In this document: piece by piece, positions 13,301-25,300 of the stretch
Layout: the number at the start of each line of letters is the position of its first letter
Position numbering within the stretch: position 1 is the stretch's first letter
Assembly: GCF_963678635.1 (NCBI RefSeq)
Contig: NC_087066.1
Span: 11,764,517 to 11,828,516 of the forward strand
Direction: 5' to 3'
DNA: 64,000 nucleotides
Origin: Symsagittifera roscoffensis
Lineage: Eukaryota; Xenacoelomorpha; Acoela; Convolutidae
Notes under the pieces: model-generated
What the model was told of the DNA's origin: nothing
Seen by the model: the letters and a program-made list of their open reading frames with translations, nothing else
Databases searched by the model: none
Position numbers and translations under genes: made by a program

Positions 13301-16300
13301 AATGAAGCTTCCAAGACTAGTTTTCGTCAGTAAAATCAAAACTCTTTCCATGGTTGCAACGAAACAAGAAAAAACAGCAATTTAAAATTCTCTCAAAAGT
13401 TAATTCTCTGAAGTTATGTGTATTCAAGGTTTAAAAACTCAATAGAAACTCTCTCTCAGAACTCGCGTAAATAGAGAAAATGTTTTCCTTTTCTTCATTA
13501 AGATTCCTTAACATTTGAGTAGACCAACTATTTTTTCTTGTCCATCAAGTTTCATTATTATACTAGAAATGCTTGTTCGTCTTGTATAATTAAAAAAAAT
13601 TGAATCAATCTACTCAATTTGCGTTTTTCTGTTCTCATTGAATCCCTGGAAGAAAAAAATCGCTATTCAACTTGGTATATCTATTGTGGAAAAAAATAAA
13701 CGGGACAAATTTAGATTCATACATTTTCGTAATAAAATTTTAAAAATCTTTAACTTATGAAAGATCAAAAATCTATCGAAGATTGAATCAGGGCATTCTG
13801 AAAGTCCACGTTTTTTGTTTCTTCACTGGTAGTTTTCAAAATTAAAACCCATTTATGAAACAAATGAAAAAGAAAACGACTCGAAGAAAAAGTACTTCAA
13901 TTTATATTTTTATGGTTTACGGTAACATAATTGCTCAATAAATACAAACCTCGATTTAGCTCCTCATAAAACTTACACATGTTATCATTTCAGAGCCACT
14001 GGATTTTCTCCAATTTTAAAGCATAAAACTTTAATCTAAGGAGCAAAGTAGACTGGCCAAAGATCATTTGAATAAACCCATTTGAATATCGCATTTTGTC
14101 ACAATCAAGCTTTTTAATCCATCCTCTAACTGACAGGCCAAAATTAACCCAAGAACCTTCAGCTAGCTTGTCAAGAAACTGATTCAATTTTTCACAACTG
14201 CTTATAAAATAAACAGACACATAAATTTTGAGCCAGCAAGCGTGAATTAGCTCATAATTTTGAAACATTTCAAGCCGAAAACCAAATGTTCTGAGAAACG
14301 GGTCGGTCTGACTGTGTTTAGATCAAGGGATTAGCAGAAAAGATAATGCCTTGGTTGAAACTTTGACAAGCTTTCTAAGCCCGAAGTTGATTAAAATTGG
14401 GGTCAAAATGGGAAAGGATTAGTGGCGTGCAAACTTTTCAAAGACTGGGATTTTAGTTTAATACGAACAGCTAGAGTATGAAAAAAAGATTGACAAATTG
14501 GGTTAAAGAGGCACTTTGAAGCTTTTGAAAGTCGAGACATGATCTTGATATGACCCATTGTTTTTGATCCTTTAGCTATTTGCAAAAGTCTGATAATATT
14601 TTGACCATGCTTTTCAGGGGATGGACATAATTGAATAGCTTATAACACGAATTTCGATTGACATTGAACTAAGGTGCTATTTTGACATTGACTACAAGTT
14701 TTTCTCACTTTTGTTTATTGTATTTTTTTTTCGTGATACCGCCTGATTTTACATTTTTTAGCATCTGAATTTACAACTGACTTTCATATGTATTTTTCTT
14801 ATTCTCGCTCAAGGCAATACAGTGCGCTTAGTTCTGAGAAATTGTTCATTTGTTGGCTAGCTCCTGGTTCATTTTACGCAAAAAACAACAGCACTGTTTT
14901 ATTAATCTAAAAGCATCTCAAACTTTAGCAAAACAATTGCAAAAGGAGGTTATAAAGGAACTGCCGTTTGCTCTCATTTTTGTGTACCAGAAAATACCTG
15001 AAGGTCGATACGAATGATAACATGTTGTAACTTTTCAAATTAATTATTTATGGAATTTGAAACTTTTGATAAGATTGCAGGAAAGTCTAATCTATTTAAG
15101 GTATCAAGTTAGGAGGAGCTTTGCGAGTTCAACATACCTTGAAAAGAAAAAGAAAAAAATCGCTCTTTCGAATTCAATCTGCAACTTTCCGAGGTACCTT
15201 CGAATTACTTCCTCTAAGCATGTGGCTAGAAAACAGTTGATTAGTTTTTGAAAACAGTTGCATTTGTATTATTTAGGGCGGCATTGTTATGAGAACTAAA
15301 ATCATTTCACGCAGACTGAATAAATTATCAGGAAGTTATTTCCTTTTCTCCCGCTGTTCTGGGAAAAGTTGTTCCCAAGAGAAAACTGTTGAACAAAAGC
15401 AATGTTGTTCATTTATTCACATGGCTTGACTTTTGTCTTTTTTGGAGAACTTTTCCGCGTCAAAGTTCATATTCTTTGATTATATAAATTGATAACAGAC
15501 GGTAGATTTTGAACAAGACTCGTCTATTAATCAAAACCGGTATGCTCATATATCGGGGCAACGACCTGAATGTTCCGACCGCACCTTAATCGGTATCACT
15601 TAGTTGTTGGTGAAAAAAAAAATTGAACAATATCAAACACAAAAATGACAAGACAAGACCAAAAGAAATTGGGACAAAATCAAAAACAAAAATGACAAGA
15701 CTTCCCGTATCAAGGCAAAGCCCTGAATGTTCCAATTGCCTTTTAAGGTCTATGGAGCAGTGTTTGCTTCAAAAAATGATGAATTTTTCAAAAACATGAA
15801 AAAAAATTTTAAAAATTTTTCTAGATGTTTTTAAATCATCCCCACACGCTATTTTAAGAACATCGTGATAGATTTAGCTCCTAGTAACTTAGCAATCATA
15901 ACAAATAGCCTGCATCAACCAATTTGGAACAATTTCTAAGAGCGATTAAATCTCCGCTTACGCGGTAATAGTGCGAAATATATCAAGCATGAGTTGTCCC
16001 AAATTGGTAGTATTGGCAATCTTCAAACCCTCATAAGCTTACAAAAACATGGTACAAGTAAAAAATATTTTGAGTTCAAAACAACAATACCAACTGACTG
16101 ATGAAAAAAATTTCGTCAAAATTTTGTAGTTACAAAATCGAAATTTGTCTAAAGAAATACGCCGAGCACAAATATTCCGTCACTTTCTTGGAAATAATAC
16201 AACCGATTAGCTTCTCTCAAAAATAGATCGTTTTACGTTTTCAGCAATAAAAAAGTCTTAAGAGCGAGCATAAATTAACCCAGAACTTGGCCAATTGGCC

Positions 16301-19300
16301 TTTTTCAAGTTCCAGAACTTTTCAAAAAATTATCAAATGTAAGAAATCTTTTTAAATACAGAGAGTTGATATTTTGAATGGGTTATACATTTGATCGGCA
16401 AAAAACATTTATTTTGATTGTCGAAACTTGACTCAATAAAAACAAAACTAAAAATGTCAAACTTTATTTGCTAAAAATTCGGTCGAATTAATATGACCAT
16501 TTGGTGTGCCTCAATTCAATTTTGAACGATTAGGACTGCGGAATAAAACTACTAACCGAGCAACTCTAACCGCATTTAGGTAAGTGGCAACCACACTCGC
16601 TTGACAATCCGCCATTCCGGGGTCGATCCAAACTTTTTTGTAGAATTAGTCTCAATGTAGAAAAAAAACTACCCCAAGCATGTATACTCCTCACTTTCTT
16701 CGAAAGTTGGAGCAACAAGACTTCCAGAAATATCAGGGCAAGACCCTGATTGTTCCGACTGAATTAATTAGTATCGAATATTTGTTGGTGAAGATACTAT
16801 CAAAAACCGTAAGTTTTGGACAATATCAAACATCAATTGTCAAAATTTGAGTCGTACAAATGCGATTGTAAATGCGTCTGGTAAAGCGGGAGCGGGATAA
16901 CTTGATACGCAAACATAATTCGCGTTACGTTTTCAACATGATGAAGAAAGTTTTCACAGCATGCAGAAATTAGTCCAGAGCATGGCCAAAGTAGCAATTT
17001 TCGAACCCTTAGACGTAAAAAAAATAGTAATTAATATATCTTTTTAAGTTTGAACTCAAGAAGTCAATTTCTTTAATGAGGTACTAGAAGTTTTTGGTGA
17101 AAACTTTTTTTTCGATTGCCGAGTATTGACTGAATTAAAAAACATCGAAGTATAAGTACTCCGCATTTCTAAGTATTCAAAAGTAGGAACAATAAAAAGA
17201 GACAAAACCACCTCCAAAAAACTACATTTATTCTTGTCTTTTGCTTAACTTTTCGTCTGGTATCAAAAGCCAACCTTAATTTCTAATAAGAACGGCTTGG
17301 ATTCAATCTTGGTTTGGTGTACCGCATTATCATTTGTCTATCACAGTTAAAATCTTTTTTGCAGGGCGTAAAATTTCTCGGAACGCCTCTTGCAGGTCAA
17401 TAAAGAATCCATTCTTTGGACATTTTTGATGATCTGAATATCTGATTGTTCATTGGTCGACCCAAAGGGTAATCGAAAACCTATTTTCAGATTTCCTTGA
17501 GCTCAACTTCGAAAAATGAACTTACACTTTAAAAACTCCACCCATAAGTGAAAATTTGCTTTAATTTTTTTTTTCATTTTAATCAGCAAATCACGAAAAC
17601 TAAATTGTATGCTATTAGTAATTCACTTACAATCTTTCGAGTCAGGCAGAATTCTCACAAGACAGTCTTGACTCATCGAGTCAATAAAAGTCCCATCCTC
17701 CTTCGTAGCTAGGGTCACGTGAAACTCTTCAGGGGGGAGGGGTTCATAAAGTGAGTCATCGATGATCTGCACTTCACAGTAGGCCTGTTTCTGTCCACTT
17801 TTGAAAAGGACTTCTTGGGGCTGAGAGGGGTTGGGAAGTTTTTTGAAGTCACCAACTACACCGTTAGTGAGACTTTCTTCAACTGCCGTGTCTGGAAAAC
17901 AAATTGACATCATGTGACTGATCCTATGTAGAGTTGCTAGCTTCATTTGAACCTATTTGTTTGTAAAGATTTTGATGCTAAATTTGTTATGAGGCTTGTG
18001 ATTTTGCAGGAATTCAATTTATTTATTATTATTATTCTGTTTCAATAAAAAAAATTGTACGAAAAAAGAAAAATGTCACATTTGATAAAACTGGTTGCAT
18101 TTTTTTTGTGTTTTACAGTCATAATTTGTACAGCTCAATAGTGAAAAAAAAATTATCTTGAATTTCTCCCTCAGGTTTTTTAATTTAAGCTCTGAAATAA
18201 AATTTTGCTCAGAAACGACTACAAATAGATAGTTTAAAGCAATCTACTTGCAACCTGGCTTGCTGGTATATGTAGTTTTGATCTCGGAGTGTAGACCTAC
18301 TTTTTTGTTTATAGTCGCAATATCTACATGGCTTTCAAACAATGTGATTTCCACTTAAACATTGAACTTTGTTCAAAGAGGTGAAGTAAATTTTCCATCG
18401 TCCTTTCTTTTTTCTGGTATAAATGCTGACGTCATAATAGCGTACATTTCCGGGTCCAAATTTTCTCCTGCATCAAAAACAAACAAGGGTGCCACAAATA
18501 CTTCCTCGGGTCTATTTGCAAACCTTCTTCTATTCAGATCTTATCTCCATAGGCGCCCAGGGGGAGCCAACTTATTGGATTTATATTGATACGCAATCAT
18601 TCTTTTTTGTGGACTACTAACCTCAAAAGACCCCGAGGGACCCAGGATAAAAAACACTGAGCATATCCCAGTGGCACATTCGAGTACAATAAGTTTTCAT
18701 CGTTATTTTTCACGTTCTTTGAATTGGACAACCTTTTATTTTGAGTAGACTATCAGGAACACCCAAATTTATGATGGCGTAAAATCGAGCATTTTAAATT
18801 TTTAAAAAAATTTTTCACGGGTCTGATAAAAAATCGAATTTAAAGAGTGTAGAAATATGAATATCAAATCCATTTTGCTTAAATTTTGTTCAAAATGTTA
18901 AAAAATTTTTTCCATAAAATTTTGATGTGGAGAAATTAACTCTTTCTTATGTCATGTGCATTCTATAAGACTAGCTAAAGATTACCCGAGGTGGTGTAGC
19001 AGTAGACACGTGTGGGTTTGGACAAGTCCCCCTTGCGAATGAGGTCCACTCTGATGAAGCCAGCATTCTCCTCCACCTCCAGTCTCTCATCCACCACACC
19101 CACCACCGCCTCTGCACACAAACAACACAAACAATGACATGAAACAAACAAGGAAAACAAACGAATAAACAAGGAAAACAAACAAAAAGGTGACAAGTTC
19201 GCTAATCTTGGTGACCTTTGTCCTCTTTAGTGAGATAGCTCAAGTATAATTTATTCAATAAGCTCTCAGAATGAACGGATGAATGAAGAGTTTTTTTAGC

Positions 19301-22300
19301 CCCGGTCGTCCTCAAAGCAGTAGCAACCGTGGGGGAGGGGCATGACATCCATTTCGCCTTGAAAAGTCTGATGACACTGGGACCCCTCCAACCGCGATCA
19401 AAGTGAAGAACAAGTGATCAAATTTGAGTGATCAAATTTGAGAACAAATTTGAGAACAAAAAAACACTTAAATTCGAGATCCTTTTTCTCAAAGAATGAT
19501 TACTCTGTTTGAAGTCTTTATTCGGTACAAAATGTTTCATGTTATCATGAGCAGACTATGTTTCCAAAATCTTAAAATCCTAATATATTATTTCTATAAG
19601 AACATAATTGATGTCAAAATCTAACACTACGCTTCGTTGTGCAAATGAATGAAACGGAATAGGAGAGGTAAAATAGCTCAGAGAGTCAATCATGACGAGT
19701 CAATTTTATGATTTTTTGTTTTGTTTTTCAATCAAGCAATGCGAAGTTGGACTTCGTCTCCAAAAAAAACCTTCGTCATGACCTGGTGATGAACAATAAC
19801 TTTCAATTTAATCCTTTTTTAACCCTAAGGCATATTTCTTAAACCCACTCAAATCTGCTATCGGTTGCTCTTCAAAGAGCTAAATTTAATCAATATTATG
19901 GCACCGACAAAAGACATACTAGTCTACAGGGACTCAAAAAGCATTAAACTCATAACTTCTTTAGAGAACTCTTTTCAAATTTATTGCACTAGCAACATCA
20001 TTTTGGGGAAGAGCTGCTTCCTTTGGGACTTCGTCTAACAAAGCTCCATCGAAATTCAAATAACTCTATCTTAAGGTTTGAAAAGTGAAAAAGTCAATCG
20101 AAAGGAACTTTATTCTCATCGGAGAAGTCTCAAGATAGTAAAGGTCTATTAACTTGCAAGGAGCTAACGAATATTAAAGTCTTCCGAGCATTTTATGATA
20201 CTTTTCTATCAGATAAAAACTTGAGGGTGTCTCGCGGGAAGTCACAACTTAGAAATATGAACAAAGTAACTGCCCAGGTAGCCGAACAATTAAATTCCGC
20301 ATTAGATTCATTTTAATTAAAATTTTTTTAGCATCAATAAATCACATGGAATTTTAATTTTTAATTTCAAAAGGTTTTTCAAAAAATGGTTTAAAAAATT
20401 CAAAAAAAAAGCAATGCTTTGCGGATTTTAAGCTTTGGGCTTGCTTTAGACGCTTGTGTAGATAGAATGACAATTTAGGCTGACTGAGCCTTAGTCCAAT
20501 TGGCGCGTTCCGAAAAGAACGGCATGTCCGAGCACTTTGACCAACTCTGCTGTTAAATCATCACGTCTCATAAAAATGCATTAGTGAAATGAAAAAGCGA
20601 AAGCCCAAATGTATCAAAAGACTTGAAGAAGGAGAGAAAGAAGCAAAAAGACTAAAAGTCCTCTGTTTGAAAATGAAGATGAGAAGAATGACTTGAAAAC
20701 GGAAGTCATAAAACAAACGAGGACACTTCAAAACTAAGAATCAATTCTGAATATTATGGTCCATCTTTGATTAAAAGATAAAGAATACATCTTAAAAACA
20801 ATCTTAAAGAGATACTATTTTTGCTTTCCTGTGAGGCTTAACAAAAAGCTAATATTGAAATGAAGATTATAGTCTCGTCTTCAAACACAAAAATAGATAA
20901 TGTAAAGGGCCTTATTGAAGTCAACAATATTATAATTATTCAAAAATTGACTATTCAAGTTTTTTAAAGAACAGGGTTCATAAGTTCGATTTCTACAATT
21001 CAAGAAAATTTGGGTGTAAAACCAGCAACTTAGTCTATAATTGTCAACGTCCTTTTGCACTGAAATGATAGAAACTTTTAACTATTTTCAGGGGCGGATC
21101 TAGGATTTTCTCGAGGGGGGGGGGGGGGCGGATTTTCAAAAAAAATCGAAAGTTTTGACGACCTTTTTTTTTTAGGTCGACCAAATTGATTGTTTTGCCC
21201 CTATTTTGGCAAAATTTTCTGCGCCGCAGGCAAATTTTTGAAAAAACAGTCAAAAAAGCCGTTTTTGGGAACTTTTTGAAAAATGTTGACAAAAAAATCG
21301 CGTTTTTTTTGGTTCGCACTCCCCCTCAAAGTTAGTATATATTGGCGCCAAAGGCGCCTTTAGAAAAATTTTAGGGTCGGTCGGCCAAAAATGGATTTCT
21401 GAAAAAGTATCAGAGGGGGGACCCTTTGGGTCGGCAGGGGGTCGAATCCCTGAGGGGGGGAGGCGTCCGCCCCCCCCCGCCTTCCCCCCCTAAATCCGCC
21501 CCTGACTATTTTAAAAATGTCTGTGTCATCAGGTTCAATTTTTTAGTTATTTTTTAAATGAATAACTTCGTTATAACTATCATAATAGTTTTTGCTAAAA
21601 ACTCAACATGAAGTTAACTCACTGTCTTCATCATCTATGATGTCGATGATTGCAGTGTCTATGCCGTTCTCCCCTTGTGCTTCCGTCTCCAGAATTGCCA
21701 GCACAGGGTCCACCAGAGTAACCCGGAAACTCTCAGCCCCCTCGTGCTTGTCATCATCTGCTATTTTCAGTGCCCAGATCTACAAACCGCAAAAACTATG
21801 ATACCCTAATTTTAAAAGATGGCGTCTTATATAGCATAAATATCAAACGGTATTATCCCATGACATATGATCCTTAGTAAATTGGCTACACAATTAGGTC
21901 GATTTAACGAATTGCGCACATTTCAAATCAAATCTCGACCGGAATGAAATCTCAGCAAGAATGCTCCTTTCAAGGCGAATACCTATAACGCCAATAAAAG
22001 CGTATCTAAAGTAATTTTTTACGCTCCTTAACGTCCATGAAGTAGTTTTGGGCAAGCAATTTTGGGTATTTGATGATAATAAAAAAAACTTGAAAGAAAT
22101 AATTCAAAAACTGTCAAAAATCAAATCAAAAACAAGCACAATCTTGATCCCGAAACCCGCTAAAATTTTTTGTAGACAAAACAATCTGGTCAAAAGTAAA
22201 TATGAAATTGCTAAAATTTAACCAGGATTAAAATGCTAAGTTCCAACAAATAAAGTCCACAAAACTAAATCTGAATAAGAACACAGAATCCATGCAGCCA

Positions 22301-25300
22301 CAAAAACTGTCATCTACTTAAAAACATTTTCCGTTCTTAGCAGACGTTTTTGTCGGGCTTAAACCAGCAGCCTAAAATCATTTTTACAACGCTCCAAATT
22401 TTTTTGAAAAATTTTTAAGAATTATTCAAAAGTTTGTTGGGAATTTTAAATTAAAAATAAGCCGACAAAATAAAGACAAAACCCGAATGGCCCACAAAAA
22501 ACATCTACATCTAATTTTTTCCGCAGTTTGACACGAATTAGTTACAGTACTAAGGAAAGACATTAAGAACCATGACTTAATCTCTGTACCACGACCAATT
22601 TCAGTCTTCCCATGTTTACGGAAAAAAGGCTAGTACCCGGTTGCAATAACCTTGCTTTTTGCAAGAGTAAATTTGAAAAGTATTTTTTATGATTTTCTTA
22701 TCCCCCGCACGCTATGTAGGAAACTATGTGATTATTTTTTGCATCCAGTAGCGTATTAAAAAGGGCAATTAGCCTAAACCACTTCAAATTTTTCGCCGCT
22801 AACGAGCTAAAAGAACGCAATTTAACCCGCCTTAAGTATCTCTAATTGGCCAAATTAGCATTTTTAAACCCCCTAACCTTATAAATAAGGCGGCTTTTTT
22901 CATCATCAGGGTAGAGCCAAGAAAAATCCAACTGACTTTTTACTGATCTTGAGTAGTTTTTGTAATTTTTTTTTGGAATTGTACACTGCCAGTTCAAGGG
23001 AAAGCACTGAAGGTTATAATAGTCTCTTAATGGGCCCTTTTAATGGTCTGCAATAAATTTATTAAGGGAAATGTTGATACATTGTCAATACGTTAGGACT
23101 TCCTGTATCAAAAATTAAGTGCTGACATTATTTTCGCAATTCGCATAGGAATTTAATGTGACAATTAGCTTGCTTCCATTCAATTTGGAACAATTGTGAG
23201 GATAAATCACCACAAATGAATAACTTGAGTAACCCTTTCAAAACGCACATAAATTAGTCCAGAAATTGTCCAAATTGCCAATTTTCAAACCCTCAGAACT
23301 TTACCAGACTTTGAGCCAAGGAAGTCATCAATTTTATTGGGTTAAATGACATTGAAAACGATTTTTTGGATCGCTGAAGATTGTTTCTATGAAGAATTTG
23401 AAAAAAAAACAATTTCTGGAAGAAAAAGATCGAAGAATAAAAAAAATCGCCCCGATTATAATTTTCTGTATTTTCTTGCAAAAGCCGTAATAGAAACAGC
23501 AAAAATCGGAATATAAAGTGTCAACATTTTGGCACTTTATTCAAAAGTCGAAACAAAAAAGACCACAAGTAAAATTTATTTTTTTGAGCTCATGGCATCA
23601 ATATTTTTTAGACAATAAAAAGTTCCACCGAAAACTGTGAGTTAAAAATCAAATTTTGTCGCGACGCAGCAGGCAGCTCGTCGCATTCTTCAGACGTCGA
23701 CATTTAGTGATTATGCTTTATTTAGTTATGTTTTAGTTAATTTATTTTTAACTAATAGGGGTCCCGCAGTGTTGTCATTGCTGAAAAATTATCTATTTTT
23801 TTTTAAAAATCCAACTTACTTGAATGTAAAGTTGTAAAATGATGAATTCAAGCTTTTTAAATGAAACATTTCAATAAATTTAAAAATAACAATTTAAATA
23901 GTATGTCGCTTGCATCATTCACTTTAGTTTCAGTTTTGAATGAGGCAAGGAACCCGGGTTGACATCCATAAACCAAAAATGTTTGTCTTACAATTTCATA
24001 CACCAAAAAAGCTTATCATACAATTCCATTCATCAAATGTATTGCAAAATGCTAATCATACACCTTTCATACAATTTCAAAAATTCATTGAAACAAAATT
24101 CGAACTAGTTACTGCGGCTATTTGAACCAAATAAAACGGTCTGGTGATGAAAAGCAAACGATGTTTCTTTTTTTTTCGAAAAATGGGTATCATAAAACTT
24201 CCATAAATGAAAATTGTATGATTTGCATTTTTTGATAGCGACAAGAAATAATATTGAAATTGCCCCAAATTTTTTTGTTTTTTTTTCTCGATCGCAAACC
24301 GAATTTTGTACTCAAACATTTTTCAAAAAAAGTATGCAAATTTTAATTTTGTGTCTGCATAACGTACGAAGGGATTCACGAAAATTTGATTTCTTTTTCG
24401 TTTCTCTGGATAATGTTTTTTAAACAGGCAAAAAACGTCTATTTCTTTTGTATGGCATGTATATATATGCCTTGATCAATGTCTGATAATTTGAAATTTC
24501 TACTTTTAAAAATAATCATCTTTGTTTAAAAAGTTTGATGCTTTCATTATATTATTTGTGAAAAGAACTCTTAAACAATTCAAGTCGTTTCCAATGCATT
24601 GTAAAAGCCAGACGATCAACCTTTTGGTGACTCTAGTTTTGAGTAAAGCATGGCTTAAGTCACTTGTTGTCGGTCACCAACATATCCCAAAAATTTGGTT
24701 TATGGAAAAATGCTTATCCTACAATTTCCATGTATGAAAAATGGCTTATCTTAAAGTTTTCTGAACAATTTCTATATCTATGGAGTTACACAAAACTGTA
24801 TGATCAGTATTTTTTCATTATTGAAAATTGTATGACAACACCCGGGAAGATTGATCCAACACCAAAAAACTTTTTTTTCGGACCCTAATAAATTTTTCTT
24901 AAGGCGCCTTTGACGCCAATATCTACTAATGTTGAGGAGGACGCTCGCGCCAAAAAAACGTGTTTTTTTGTCAAAATTTTCCAAAAGGTGCCTAAGAACG
25001 CCTTTTTGGCATATACTTTCAAAAATTTGCATGCGGCGCAGAAAACTTGGTCAAATTAAGGTCTTTTTAAATTTGGGAGAGCTCAAAAAACAATTTGGTT
25101 GACTGGATCCATTTGAAAATCCTAGATCCATACTCAATTTGGGGTCTATGTATACGTGGATTCGTGCGGCGGGGTAGTGCGAAGTATTAAACTGTTGAGT
25201 GTAATTCTCATTTTGGATTGTAGTTCAAGTTGTCACAGTGTTCCTAATCTTTTTGGCTCCAAAGATATCATTCAAAAGTTCTTACAAAAATCTGAAACAT

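Larger units (their letters stand above)
12280..17630. other. intron 10
   Basis: 5.35 kb. Holds the repeat at 12735-13050, several CTTACGCG-family units (15540-17190) and a SINE-like fragment (16588-16632). The 92-codon minus frame at 13990-14268 lacks any domain. No gene seen. Confidence 0.5.

Noticed and set aside
18362-18589. 75-codon plus-strand frame
   Set aside because: It overlaps the minus-strand frame that looks more protein-like; no domain in either, and only the minus-strand stretch was kept, at low confidence.
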